Assembly: GCA_019323495.1 (NCBI GenBank)
Contig: JAHWHE010000027.1
Span: forward strand, 1 to 48,607
Direction of reading: 5' to 3'
DNA length: 48,607 bases
Source: Candidatus Woesearchaeota archaeon
GTDB taxonomy: Archaea; Nanobdellota; Nanobdellia; Woesearchaeales; WJKV01
Shown here: piece by piece, positions 15,098 through 24,000 of the stretch
Layout of the letters: each line of letters begins with the position of its first letter
Position numbering within the stretch: the first letter of the stretch is position 1
Program-made: the position numbers and the translations under genes
Notes under the pieces: model-generated
Seen by the model: only the letters and a program-made list of their open reading frames with translations
What the model was told of the DNA's origin: nothing
The model's database searches: none

Positions 15098-16789
15098 TCA
15101 TTCAAAATCAAAAACCAGATTATCGAATTCTTTAACATTTATTATTGTCTTGTCTGATTCAATGTATTTTATTCTTACTTCATCCCCTTCTTTTGTTATC
15201 TTTGCTTCATTGTTCTCAAGATTTATCTTGAAGATGTGCTCGTCATTGTTTTCAAGCACTATTAAATCGCCATTAATTCTTTTAACTTTTCCATCAACAG
15301 TCTGATAACCTTCATCAGCCATTCCTTCTGCTTCAACAGACACTCCTTTTTCTTCCAGCCATTCCTTGTACTTTGCCAAGCTGTCTTCAAGTTTTTCCTC
15401 GACAACAACATATCCTGTCTCTGCATGGACAAGAGCGATCCTCTGCAGCTTGCTGTTAGAGCTCAAGATAGGAACTACCCAAGTCAGCTCTCCAAACAGA
15501 TTATAGAATATAGGCTGCGCACCCCAATAACCTTGGAAATTGCTAACTTTGCTATTTGCATTACTGACTGCAGCATCTTCATTATAGTATCCATTCACAT
15601 TGCTATAATACACAAACTCTCCTGTCTGCGTGTTCATCATGCTATAGCCCATCAATGACTTGTCAGCCAGGCTCGGAGAAGTATGTCCTGTGAACCAGTA
15701 CATTCCTTCTGGTCCTCTGACAGCAAAGACATCAATCACTCCGTTCGAAGTTGTAGGTACGTGCATGTCTTTCTGTGAAAATTTGGTATTCCAGAAGCCG
15801 TTAGTATATGCGCCATACCAATAGTTGTATTTCTCTGCCAGTCTTTCAGGTACAACCCTGTCAACCCATTTAGGAATCTTCTGTGGAAATTCCATTTCTC
15901 CTGTGACAGGATCTACGATAATGACCCCCAACACCTGTTCACCAGTGAACCATACAGTAGGTTTTGTAACACTCACAACCCATTTAGGATTATTTTCATC
16001 GTCTATCTCAAAAGTGAACTCTGACAATCTGACAAAAGGATATCGCTGATAAACATGCCTGTATACATTTTGCTGGAAAAAAGCACTACTCATGTATTTT
16101 AATTCAAGATTATCTATTCTCTCAACCTTTGCTTCTGGATCTTCTGCATCTACCATCAAGAAGCCGGGCGATGTCCTGAAACGAAGCCATTTCCAAAAAT
16201 TGCCGAGTTCCAATGGGGCTATCCAATACAACCGGTCACTGACAAGCTGTATGTTCAAATCTCCGACTTGGACTTTATATCCTAGATCCCCAACAACCTT
16301 GTCAGCCATCCAGTATGCAAATTCTATTGGCACTTGTCTAATATGGGAAGTATCTATTTGATTTATTTTTTCATTGCTTACAATAGCATTAGGCAGTTCG
16401 TGCAAAGTTTTTGTCTGGAACAAAGGAACGATTGGCGCGCTTACCAAAATAATAAGCAAAATAACAAGAACTGCAATAGGAACCTTGAATCGTGCAAGAT
16501 CCACTTTCTTTTTTTCATCTACAACTATGATCTTCTGCAGCTTAATTGGCCTGACAATCGTTATAAAGCAATTGATCGCCAGCAATATGCCGATAGGCGT
16601 TATAATGTCTGGAAACAATATTGCAGGCATATAGACATAGGCAATAATCAGTGCAATAGGAGCTCCCCATTTCAGATTATTGATCTGCCCTTTCAGCCAG
16701 CTGAAATACTCGCCTCTTCCAAACTTATAGAAATCTAAGTTAATACAGCCAATCAATGTGATCAAAAAAGCGAGTAAAATGCCGTTCAT
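15098..16789 (-). CDS. Large membrane-anchored protein, unknown function
   Basis: A 563-aa protein with four N-terminal hydrophobic segments (about 1-15, 40-60, 64-82, 103-127) and a long, probably extracellular part. That part has many Trp and Tyr residues and short blocks such as VTKPTVWFTGEQVLGVIIVDPVTGEMEF, NYWYGAYTNGFWNTKFSQ and PIFYNLFGELTWVVPI, giving a large mixed beta domain. A short beta-rich module closes the C-terminus (about 470-563). The pattern recalls conserved membrane proteins of unknown function in Firmicutes and phages, but I cannot name the family. A TATA box 30 bases upstream suggests its own leaderless promoter. The stop abuts the convergent 61-aa gene with no gap. Confidence 0.75.
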   Translation of the reverse strand: MNGILLAFLITLIGCINLDFYKFGRGEYFSWLKGQINNLKWGAPIALIIAYVYMPAILFPDIITPIGILLAINCFITIVRPIKLQKIIVVDEKKKVDLARFKVPIAVLVILLIILVSAPIVPLFQTKTLHELPNAIVSNEKINQIDTSHIRQVPIEFAYWMADKVVGDLGYKVQVGDLNIQLVSDRLYWIAPLELGNFWKWLRFRTSPGFLMVDAEDPEAKVERIDNLELKYMSSAFFQQNVYRHVYQRYPFVRLSEFTFEIDDENNPKWVVSVTKPTVWFTGEQVLGVIIVDPVTGEMEFPQKIPKWVDRVVPERLAEKYNYWYGAYTNGFWNTKFSQKDMHVPTTSNGVIDVFAVRGPEGMYWFTGHTSPSLADKSLMGYSMMNTQTGEFVYYSNVNGYYNEDAAVSNANSKVSNFQGYWGAQPIFYNLFGELTWVVPILSSNSKLQRIALVHAETGYVVVEEKLEDSLAKYKEWLEEKGVSVEAEGMADEGYQTVDGKVKRINGDLIVLENNDEHIFKINLENNEAKITKEGDEVRIKYIESDKTIINVKEFDNLVFDFE

Positions 16790-16825
16790 ACAGGCATAGA
16801 ATTAGAGTGAATTTAAAAAGGTTAC

Positions 16826-17584
16826 TTACAAATCCAGCTCTAGGCGAATAGGACAGTGGTCAGAGCCCAAAACCTCTTTTAATATCTCGCTGTTCTTCAG
16901 GCTTGTTTTCAGTTCTTCGCTTACAATAAAATAATCTATACGCCAGCCGATGTTTTTCTGGCGTGCATTGTACATGTAGGACCACCATGTATATTGCCCG
17001 CTGTCTGAATTGAATTCCCTGAAAGTATCTACATAACCCTGCGCTAAAAAAAGATCGAACCATCTTCTTTCCTGTTCTGTGAAGCCTGCATTTTCCGTGT
17101 TCTGTCTAGGATTCCTCAAATCTATTTCCTTGTGCGCGACATTGAAGTCTGCTGCGATCACGACCGGCTTTTGCTTTTTCAATTCTTCGCAGAATTCCAA
17201 GAACAATTTGTTGAAATTCAATTTGAAATCTATCCGTTCAAGATCCCTTCTTGAATGAGGAAAATATCCGTTGATCAAGAAAAACTTTTCAAATTCCAGC
17301 GTGAGAACGCGCGCTTCTTTATCAAATTCTTCATTCCCAATGCCTTCTATAACTGCAAAAGGCTTTATTTTAGAAAACACAAGCAATCCGCTGTATCCTT
17401 TCCGTTCAGCAGTCATCCAATACGATTCATAACCTTCTAATTCTGTATACTCTTTGATCTTTTCAGGACTGCTCTTTATCTCCTGGAAGCAAAAGATGTC
17501 CGCGTTCTCTTTCTTCACAAAATCAAACATGCCTTTATTTGTTGCAGCATTTATTCCATTAATATTCCATGAGATTAGTTTCAT
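16826..17584 (-). CDS. xthA: Exodeoxyribonuclease III / AP endonuclease
   Basis: A 252-aa enzyme of the ExoIII/APE1 family. It shows the active-site set ISWNING (N7), FQEIK (E35), AADFN, WRIDYF and GSDH (D242, H243). It should cut DNA 5' to abasic sites and trim 3' ends in base-excision repair, the step after a uracil-DNA glycosylase. Its length is normal for the bacterial-type enzyme. An A/T-rich promoter lies at about 17605-17618 on the minus strand. It is upstream of the 563-aa gene, which has its own promoter. Confidence 0.95.
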   Translation of the reverse strand: MKLISWNINGINAATNKGMFDFVKKENADIFCFQEIKSSPEKIKEYTELEGYESYWMTAERKGYSGLLVFSKIKPFAVIEGIGNEEFDKEARVLTLEFEKFFLINGYFPHSRRDLERIDFKLNFNKLFLEFCEELKKQKPVVIAADFNVAHKEIDLRNPRQNTENAGFTEQERRWFDLFLAQGYVDTFREFNSDSGQYTWWSYMYNARQKNIGWRIDYFIVSEELKTSLKNSEILKEVLGSDHCPIRLELDL

Positions 17585-17641
17585 AAAAGAAGAACTAGAA
17601 CAGGTAATATAATAACTTTGCCTAAAAAAGAAAGAAAAAAT

Positions 17642-17908
17642 TTATTGAGGAGTCGAGCTCCTTCCAAGGACTTTCACTACTCTTACTGTTGAGCTTCCCC
17701 AGCTCCTGGGCATTGTTCGAGTTCCTGTCATCCTGGGTGTTGCAGGGGCTTCGTACAAAACTTCGTCTCCTGGAGCCAGCCTCAATCCGTATGCTGCTTC
17801 GTACGGAATCTGCCCTCCTTTTTTGTAGTGTGTCAGTTTTCCTCTTTGTATCTTTCTTGCTTTGTCGTGCTGCACGCTCTCGATTATTCCTTTCAATTGT
17901 CTTGGCAT
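17642..17908 (-). CDS. Small cold-shock-like protein, paralogue A
   Basis: An 88-aa basic protein. QLKGIIESV near the start, a central G-rich turn and LAPGDEVLYE resemble the strand order of cold-shock/OB-fold RNA-binding proteins, where a G-x-I strand opens and a 'L..GD.V.FE' strand comes late. The assignment is a guess from pattern. It is clearly related to the gene at 21732 (shared QLKGII, ARK, LAPGD, YE, TMPR). ATG 17908 is chosen because GAGGTG lies six bases upstream; the in-frame GTG at 17917 is part of that ribosome-binding site. Confidence 0.65.
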   Translation of the reverse strand: MPRQLKGIIESVQHDKARKIQRGKLTHYKKGGQIPYEAAYGLRLAPGDEVLYEAPATPRMTGTRTMPRSWGSSTVRVVKVLGRSSTPQ

Positions 17909-17980
17909 GAATACCACCTCATTTTAGTATGATGTGTTGTAAAAAACAATTATAGTATTTAATCTTTACTGATAGAAATA

Positions 17981-17990
17981 GTTAAATACC
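17981..17990 (+). promoter_or_regulatory. TATA box, leaderless promoter for 18012
   Basis: GTTAAATACC begins about 30 bases before ATG 18012, and no ribosome-binding site is present. The divergent small gene has a TATA-like AGATTAAATAC on the minus strand at about 17957-17967. Confidence 0.5.
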
Positions 17991-18011
17991 TCTGAATACA
18001 TCATAAACCAT

Positions 18012-18605
18012 ATGGTATTTAAATTCATACTCTTGGGTATTTTCGTTAAGATAGTAACAGGATTTGACGACACTATAACCCACATACCTATAATAACAAG
18101 CATCACTAAAACAAGGAAAGGCAAAATTGCTTTTACAGCAGGAATGTTTCTTGCTATAATTTTGGCGATAATAATCGCTATGTTTTTCTCTACTTTGCTG
18201 AAATCTGTACCTTTCTACAAGGAGATATTCGCAGGCCTCCTGTTTGGGCTGGCTATCGCAATATTTTTTGACATCCTTGTGCATAAGCCTAGAGCAAAGG
18301 CAGAACATGAGATTATGAAGTACAAGAAGAAGATCCCTACAGAAAGAATTGCCCGGCTATTGTTTGTGGGATTCATTGCATCTTTCGCAACAGTGCTTGA
18401 CGATATAATAACATACTCTCCATTATTTACTCACGGATTTTTATACGATATTTTCGCAATAATTGGAATTTTGGCCGCTGCATTGCTCGAGCTCCTGCTC
18501 GTCTTATATTTTTCAGAGAAATTAACTAAATTCAAGCACAAGGAAAAGATAGCAAGCGTAGGATTAGTTATTCTGGGAATTCTAATCTTGACAGGAATAA
18601 TATAG
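18012..18605 (+). CDS. Membrane transporter, LysE/CadD-like, with two related halves
   Basis: A 197-aa protein with about six membrane helices. Each half carries a similar motif: GFDDTITHIPI near residue 17 and VLDDIITYSPLF near residue 122. Paired D-D motifs in duplicated halves are typical of the LysE/CadD/TerC-type exporter superfamily. Transport of a cation is a reasonable inference, but the substrate is unknown. It neighbours MscS, CorA and CaCA genes. Its 3' end is two bases from the convergent mscS gene. Confidence 0.65.
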   Translation: MVFKFILLGIFVKIVTGFDDTITHIPIITSITKTRKGKIAFTAGMFLAIILAIIIAMFFSTLLKSVPFYKEIFAGLLFGLAIAIFFDILVHKPRAKAEHEIMKYKKKIPTERIARLLFVGFIASFATVLDDIITYSPLFTHGFLYDIFAIIGILAAALLELLLVLYFSEKLTKFKHKEKIASVGLVILGILILTGII

Positions 18606-18607
18606 AA

Positions 18608-19546
18608 TTATCTTCTTTTCTTTCTAGCAACAGTCTTTCTTTTCGCTGCTTTTCTTTTGCTCTTCCTAAGCTTCTTTGGCTTCGGAAGATCTTTCTTATA
18701 GACAATGGTTCTGTATGGATACGGTATTTCTATACCTTCTTTGTCAAACCTTTCCTTGATGCTCTTGTTAAGGTCTGTGCCCAGCCTGAAAGCTGCCATT
18801 GGATTCTTTGCCCATACCCATGCGCGTAGATTCACAGAGGATTCTCCTAATCCTATTACTCTGACAACAACAGAGGGAATATTGTTTTTCTTTTCCTGTG
18901 CAGACCTGACATCTATGTATTCAGGATGTTTCATCGCCTCTTCCTGCATAATTTTCATTGCCTTGTCTATGTCAGAATCATAACTTATGCCGAAATCTAT
19001 AAATCTACAAATTCTTTCATCTTCTATGTTATAATTTTCAATAGCTGTGTCGCTTATGATTGCGTTAGGAACAACAACTCTTTTATTTTCAAAATTTTTA
19101 ATGATGGTATGTCTTAAGGTTATGTCCTCTACTGTTCCAACCGTATCGCCGAACTTTATAATGTCTCCCACCCTGAATGGTTTAAAAATGGCAATAAAAG
19201 CTCCGCTTATCAAATTAGAGACTGTTTTCTGCGATGCGAAACCTATGATTATTGCAAGCACTCCTGCGCCGGCGAACAAGGAAACAGAGAGCGTCTTTAG
19301 TTTTGGTATCATTAATATTGCTATAGCAAACCCAATGATGTAGATTACAGCAGATAGAAAATGCTTCATTAATACAAATTGTGTTTTGTCTGCCTTGAGC
19401 AATAAAGTGGATTTTTCAATATACCTGTGCAAGATAAATCTAAAGATTCGTTCTAAAGCGAAAGTGATGATGAGAATAATTATAACTAAAGCATATTTGC
19501 CGTATTCGCTTTCCAATACTTTCAGTCCGAATTCAATAATTCCCAT
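18608..19546 (-). CDS. mscS: MscS-type mechanosensitive channel
   Basis: A 312-aa protein with three to four N-terminal membrane helices, the pore helix GAGVLAIIIGFASQKTVSNL, and the MscS beta domain IFKPFRVGDIIKFGDTVGTVEDI followed by VVVPNAIISD. It should release solutes on hypo-osmotic shock. The C-terminus ends in about 25 residues dominated by Lys and Arg, absent from typical MscS, which may bind lipid heads or nucleic acid. It lies 15 bases after corA and is probably co-transcribed with it. Confidence 0.93.
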   Translation of the reverse strand: MGIIEFGLKVLESEYGKYALVIIILIITFALERIFRFILHRYIEKSTLLLKADKTQFVLMKHFLSAVIYIIGFAIAILMIPKLKTLSVSLFAGAGVLAIIIGFASQKTVSNLISGAFIAIFKPFRVGDIIKFGDTVGTVEDITLRHTIIKNFENKRVVVPNAIISDTAIENYNIEDERICRFIDFGISYDSDIDKAMKIMQEEAMKHPEYIDVRSAQEKKNNIPSVVVRVIGLGESSVNLRAWVWAKNPMAAFRLGTDLNKSIKERFDKEGIEIPYPYRTIVYKKDLPKPKKLRKSKRKAAKRKTVARKKRR

Positions 19547-19561
19547 ATTTTCTCTCTTTTT

Positions 19562-20620
19562 TTAAAACCACTTTTTCCTTTTGAAAAGGACGATCATTAA
19601 AACCCCTATAGCAATGATAATACCCCATATTAAGTAGTAACCATATCGCCATCCAAGCTCGGGCATGAAATCAAAATTCATTCCATATATTCCTGTGATG
19701 AATGTCAACGGAATAAAGATTGTTGCAATTATTGTCAGGACTTTCATTATCTCGTTCATCCTGTTGTTTATGCTCGAAAGATAGACATCAAACATTCCGC
19801 TGACCATGTCCCTGAATGTTTCTATCGTATCCATAATCTGTATTGTGTGATCGTACAAATCCCGAAGATAGAATGTTGTCTGTTTTTTGATGAACCTTGA
19901 TTCTCCTCGTTCAAGATTGCTTATGATCTCTCTAAGCGGCCAGGCAGCTTTTCGGAAATACAGCAAATCTCGTTTGAATCTTCTTATGTTATTCAATGTT
20001 TTTGTCGAAGGCTTCTCAACAAGCTCTTCTTCCAGTGTTTCTATTTTCTCGCCATAATACTCAAGCACAGAATAATAGCCGTCAACGATCGCATCCATCA
20101 GGCTGTACAAAAGATAGTCTTCTTCTTCTTTCCTTATCTTGCTTTCTTTGTTTCTTATCCTCTCCCTCACATTATTGAAGACATCTCCGTCTGCTTCCTG
20201 GAAAGATATGATGTAATTAGAGCCGACAATCAGGCTCACCTGTTCGATATTAAGTTTGTTATGCTCATCAAGAAATATCATCTTCAGGATGACAAACAGG
20301 TATTTCCCGAAGTCCTCTATCTTTGGCCGCTGGTTTGTGTTTACAATAGCATCCATCACAAGAGGGTGCAGATCAAAGTACTTTCCTATTTTTTCAACAA
20401 CCTTCACATCATGGATGCCGTTCACATTAATCCAGGTCTTTGTAGGTGATTTTTTGAACGGAAAGCATTCTTCAACCTTTGTGACTATTTTTTCCCTTAA
20501 TTTGTCTTTATTAAAATCAAGAATGTGTATCTTTACCTCTTTTGTCTTTTTCTTTCCTATATAAACTAAAACAGAAGCCTTTCCCCCTTTTTTTGATGTT
20601 GTATTGCTGGCACTTGCCAT
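19562..20620 (-). CDS. corA: CorA-type magnesium/divalent-cation transporter
   Basis: A 352-aa protein with a long N-terminal cytoplasmic domain and two C-terminal membrane helices. The signature YGMNF sits at the end of the first helix (FITGIYGMNFDFMPELGW), which forms the selectivity mouth of the pentameric channel. ATG 20620 is preferred over the TTG four codons upstream, because the TATA-like TATATTAATG lies about 32 bases before it. It is followed by mscS in the same direction. Confidence 0.93.
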   Translation of the reverse strand: MASASNTTSKKGGKASVLVYIGKKKTKEVKIHILDFNKDKLREKIVTKVEECFPFKKSPTKTWINVNGIHDVKVVEKIGKYFDLHPLVMDAIVNTNQRPKIEDFGKYLFVILKMIFLDEHNKLNIEQVSLIVGSNYIISFQEADGDVFNNVRERIRNKESKIRKEEEDYLLYSLMDAIVDGYYSVLEYYGEKIETLEEELVEKPSTKTLNNIRRFKRDLLYFRKAAWPLREIISNLERGESRFIKKQTTFYLRDLYDHTIQIMDTIETFRDMVSGMFDVYLSSINNRMNEIMKVLTIIATIFIPLTFITGIYGMNFDFMPELGWRYGYYLIWGIIIAIGVLMIVLFKRKKWF

Positions 20621-20702
20621 ATTTAAATACAAAATGTTCTCCCATTAATATACTTTTTCATATTTGTTCAATATGGATTAATTACTCTGAAGTAAAAATA
20701 AA

Positions 20703-20712
20703 GCTTTTTATG
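20703..20712 (+). promoter_or_regulatory. TATA box, leaderless promoter for the CaCA exchanger
   Basis: GCTTTTTATG begins about 31 bases before ATG 20735, with no ribosome-binding site. Confidence 0.5.
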
Positions 20713-20734
20713 AGTATGCATCATTTTCCCACGC

Positions 20735-21718
20735 ATGGCCTTGTTAATACCGTTTTTGATAGTCGCTTTGACAGCTGCAGTTGTTTTGGTCTCTGCAGAA
20801 TTCGCAGTAAAGTATTCTATCAGGATCGCAAGGCATTTCAGGCTTTCTGATGAATTGATAGGAATGACAGTGCTGGCAATAGGCACCAGCATCCCGGAGA
20901 TCATGACGCACATTGTGGGCAGCATTGAAATATTGAAAGATCCAAGCCTGATGAATCCTCTTTCAGGGCTTGTCATCGGCACCAATATTGGTTCTGATAT
21001 CTTCCAGCAGAATTTCCTGATTGGGTTGGTTGCATTGCTGGGCATTGTTGTCATAGCAAGAAAACACCTGTTCAAGGATGTGGGAGGATTGCTAGGCGCA
21101 GCATTAATTGTCTTGATATTCTCGTTGAACGGAATATTTTCCAGGATAGAAGGAGTTATTTTAGTAGCGGGTTATTTTGTTTATCTCTATGTGCTGAAGA
21201 AAAAAGGTATGCTGAAAGAAAAACCAATAGAACTTGCACAGAACAATAAAAATCACATTGCAAAATATGTGGTATTCTTAGCAATAAGTTTTGTAGCGAT
21301 GGCTATCGCAGCAGATTTTTTGATCACGAATTCGACAATTTTGATCAAGGCTCTTCCGATCAGTGCGTCTTTTTTCGGAATTATCCTGTTAGGCATTGCA
21401 TCAGCTTTCCCAGAACTTACTACTTCCATTCTTGCAATCAAGAAGAAAAGAGCCAGGATTTCTGCAGGAATCTTGATAGGCAGCAATATCACAAACCCTA
21501 TGCTGGCTCTTGGTCTTGGAGCGATTATTTCCACGTACACTGTTCCTAAAGTCATCTTTGCTTATGACCTGCCTTTCAAGATAGGTACTGCGTTGCTCAT
21601 CCTGCTTTTCTTGTGGAAAGGAAGACTAAAGAAGAAGTATGCTGTTGCTTTGATTGCCCTTTACATAATTTATTTGATATTTAGAGAATTATATTTCCCG
21701 GCAGATATATTCATGTAA
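20735..21718 (+). CDS. CaCA-family Na+/Ca2+-type exchanger (YrbG-like)
   Basis: A 327-aa membrane protein with the two inverted alpha repeats of the CaCA family. Repeat 1 has AIGTSIPEIMTHIVGSIE and GLVIGTNIGSDIFQQN; repeat 2 has GIASAFPELTTSILAI and GILIGSNITNPM. The Glu residues in the two S-x-PE segments should bind the cation. About ten helices are visible. It likely exports Ca2+ against Na+ or H+. It fits the local cluster of ion-transport genes. Confidence 0.92.
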   Translation: MALLIPFLIVALTAAVVLVSAEFAVKYSIRIARHFRLSDELIGMTVLAIGTSIPEIMTHIVGSIEILKDPSLMNPLSGLVIGTNIGSDIFQQNFLIGLVALLGIVVIARKHLFKDVGGLLGAALIVLIFSLNGIFSRIEGVILVAGYFVYLYVLKKKGMLKEKPIELAQNNKNHIAKYVVFLAISFVAMAIAADFLITNSTILIKALPISASFFGIILLGIASAFPELTTSILAIKKKRARISAGILIGSNITNPMLALGLGAIISTYTVPKVIFAYDLPFKIGTALLILLFLWKGRLKKKYAVALIALYIIYLIFRELYFPADIFM

Positions 21719-21731
21719 GAAAAAGAAAAAA

Positions 21732-21983
21732 TCAAGCCTTCTTAAGGATTTTTAGTATCTTGACTTTCAAATCCCTAGGCATTGTTTTTGTTGTCCTTAC
21801 TTGAAGCACATTATTTTCAGGAATTTCATAGACAACAATGTCTCCAGGAGCAAGATTCAAGCTGAACGCTGCTGTGAAAGCCAAAGGATTTCCGCCTTCA
21901 ACAGGCCTGGAAACAGTTCCCATGTTTGTTTTTCGTGCAACATCCCTTTTGACAGTCGAAATGATTCCTTTCAATTGAGCCAT
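21732..21983 (-). CDS. Small cold-shock-like protein, paralogue B
   Basis: An 83-aa protein related to the one at 17642-17908 (shared QLKGII, ARK, LAPGD, YE, TMPR). Its order of strands (KGIISTV, a variable middle, LAPGDIVVYE) resembles a cold-shock/OB fold, which is an inference. The upstream sequence AAATGAGGTG is the same as at paralogue A, placing a strong ribosome-binding site seven bases before ATG 21983. It probably binds nucleic acid, but no direct evidence exists. Confidence 0.65.
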   Translation of the reverse strand: MAQLKGIISTVKRDVARKTNMGTVSRPVEGGNPLAFTAAFSLNLAPGDIVVYEIPENNVLQVRTTKTMPRDLKVKILKILKKA

Positions 21984-22037
21984 AAAACATCACCTCATTT
22001 ATCTTACTAAATCAATCAGAGTTTATATGTTTTATGT

Positions 22038-23228
22038 TTATTTCTTCACAGTTAAAGCAACAATCATTACCAGAGCAAGAATACCTGCAGAACCGAACCA
22101 CAAGCCCCCATAGCCCCATAAGAAGATGAAACCAGAAGCTATCAAAGGCCCGATCACGTTTGCAACAGGATCAGACATGTTGTATATCCCGAAAAATCTT
22201 TCTGCATCTTTCTTTTTGGCTACCTTGAAGAAATATGTTTCCTGCAGCGGCTCTACAAAAGCAGCGCCTATGTTGACTGCAGCCATAAGGAATAAAACTA
22301 TAGCTACAATAGGAACGATATGGAACAAAATAAGCGTGACAGCAAGTATTAGATAACCGATGCTCAAGTAAATCCTCAAGCCTCGTTTGTCTGCCAACTT
22401 ACCAATGTATCTTTCCAATATTATAAGGGGGATTATCCCTGCTGCAAGTACAATTCCTACTGTCACATCGCCAAATCCTTTTTCCATGATGTACAAAGGA
22501 ACATAGATGCTGTGTATCGCCCACCAGAAATTCAGGCCCATTGCTATCACAAAAACCTTTCTTAGATCCTTGACCTTGAAATAATCCCTAAGATTTATCG
22601 CAATGATTTCTTTCAAGGTCTGTTTTTCTTTTACGTGATAAATTACATCGCCTTCTTTCCTGTGGTAGTATTGGAATATGAAGAAACTCACTAAGTACAA
22701 TATGCTGCTGAAGATGAATACAGAGTCTCGCGACACATACTGACCGAGTGCGCCTCCTATCAAGGGGCCGATCAACCATCCTACGTTTGCGTAAAGATAA
22801 TATCTTCCTTCAGCAGTGCCGATCTTTCCTTCTTTTGCATAATCCCGCACATACAAAGATAACGATATGCCTACAAGAAGCGTGAAAATAGAACGCAGCA
22901 CTTCTATATAATAAATCTGGAGCAGGCTGTTCGCAAAGATGAACAAAAATAGTAAACCGGTGCAGCAAAGGAACGATAGTTTCGCGAGATAAATTCTTGA
23001 GACTCTTCTCAGGACAATCGAGCTGAGCAATGAGCACACAAGAATGATGAGTGCGATTACAGTGAAGAACAAGCCGACAAGAACCTCTGATTGAACCGTG
23101 TCTTCTATGACTAATGGAAATATGGTCCAGAATGCTGCATTGCCGAATCCAGTTGTCAGCGCAAGCCAGGCGAATACTCTGCCTTTGTCGCGCAATGAAC
23201 CTGCTTTGAACCTCTTTTTGAAATACAT
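22038..23228 (-). CDS. Major facilitator superfamily transporter
   Basis: A 396-aa protein with about 12 membrane helices. The MFS architecture is visible in the loop RRVSRIYLAKL and the mid-protein loop with YHRKEGDVIYHVKEKQ that joins the two six-helix halves. In the second half, LERYIGKLADKRGLRIYLS is the equivalent of the conserved 'GxLaDrxGrr' loop. Substrate is unknown. It starts 17 bases after the CARF-HTH regulator with AAGAGG as ribosome-binding site, so the two are probably one transcript. Confidence 0.88.
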   Translation of the reverse strand: MYFKKRFKAGSLRDKGRVFAWLALTTGFGNAAFWTIFPLVIEDTVQSEVLVGLFFTVIALIILVCSLLSSIVLRRVSRIYLAKLSFLCCTGLLFLFIFANSLLQIYYIEVLRSIFTLLVGISLSLYVRDYAKEGKIGTAEGRYYLYANVGWLIGPLIGGALGQYVSRDSVFIFSSILYLVSFFIFQYYHRKEGDVIYHVKEKQTLKEIIAINLRDYFKVKDLRKVFVIAMGLNFWWAIHSIYVPLYIMEKGFGDVTVGIVLAAGIIPLIILERYIGKLADKRGLRIYLSIGYLILAVTLILFHIVPIVAIVLFLMAAVNIGAAFVEPLQETYFFKVAKKKDAERFFGIYNMSDPVANVIGPLIASGFIFLWGYGGLWFGSAGILALVMIVALTVKK

Positions 23229-23245
23229 TGTTCCTCTTTTATATT

Positions 23246-23875
23246 TTACTGCAAAAAGCTCTTTACTAATAACTCGCCTAATGGACTTAATCTTACGTCA
23301 ATCCTGCCTCTTTTTTCTTTTGTGTCTACCAGTCCAAGGCCTTTAAGTCCTGTTGATTTGATGTTTCCATTAATGTGATATGATATCAAAGGCAGGCTCA
23401 TGCCCGTCTTGTTGCTCAATGCTTCAAGTGAATTGTGGTTTTCTGTCAATAATTTCAGAATCTCCATCTTCTTGTCAGCCAGAAGTTTGAAATAAGAAAA
23501 CTTAAGGACAGGCAAAATCCTTGCCTTGTCCCCAGTTATTGTTATTGCTTTGACACCGTGGACAAACGCTGCGCATGTCGCAGCGCAGCGGCCCTCGGTT
23601 GTTCCTGTTGACACGTTAATCGTAAGTTCATCTTCTGGAAATTCTTTTGTGATCTTTGAAATGAAATGAAAAGTTTCTGCCCAAATGTCAGAATTAGCAT
23701 CATGCAATTGAACATCTATCTTGAATCGCTCCAGTTCCTGCTTTGTTTTATTCGCCTTGCTATAGTATTCTTTAGGTGTAATAAGAACTACTTTGTCTGC
23801 GGGATGCTCTTTAAGACCTATGTACAAGGAATCGAGATCATCGCCAACAGGAGCAATAACAACCCTCTTTCCCAT
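23246..23875 (-). CDS. CARF-domain transcription regulator with C-terminal winged helix
   Basis: A 209-aa protein. The first 115 residues look like a CARF-type Rossmann fold: VVIAPVGDDLDSLYIGL at the start and INVSTGTTEGRCAATCAAF as the ligand-binding loop. The C-terminal region (about 137-209) is a winged helix-turn-helix (ILKLLTENHNSLEALSNKTG..LPLISYHING). This is the layout of Csa3-like and HFX_2341-type regulators, which can sense cyclic oligoadenylates or other nucleotides. No CRISPR array or cas gene is in the window. It is co-directional with an MFS transporter 17 bases downstream, a likely target. Confidence 0.8.
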   Translation of the reverse strand: MGKRVVIAPVGDDLDSLYIGLKEHPADKVVLITPKEYYSKANKTKQELERFKIDVQLHDANSDIWAETFHFISKITKEFPEDELTINVSTGTTEGRCAATCAAFVHGVKAITITGDKARILPVLKFSYFKLLADKKMEILKLLTENHNSLEALSNKTGMSLPLISYHINGNIKSTGLKGLGLVDTKEKRGRIDVRLSPLGELLVKSFLQ

Positions 23876-23965
23876 CTTCTGCTGGAAAATGGGATGCTCA
23901 AATATATAAAAGTTTTTCTTTTAGTATTTAAACGCCCGCTTTAAATGCTCAATTCCTGTTCAAAA

Positions 23966-23977
23966 CATTTATATATG
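23966..23977 (+). promoter_or_regulatory. TATA box, leaderless promoter for the glutaredoxin gene
   Basis: CATTTATATATG lies 33 bases before ATG 24001 from its first T. The in-frame ATG at 23980 is too close to this box to be transcribed, which decides the start. Confidence 0.6.
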
Positions 23978-24000
23978 TAATGCAGAATAATGGAAGTAAA

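Noticed and set aside
23246..23875. CARF gene as part of a CRISPR locus
   Set aside because: No cas gene or repeat array is present in the window.
23980..24000. Earlier ATG for the glutaredoxin gene
   Set aside because: It lies directly after the TATA box, before the expected transcription start.
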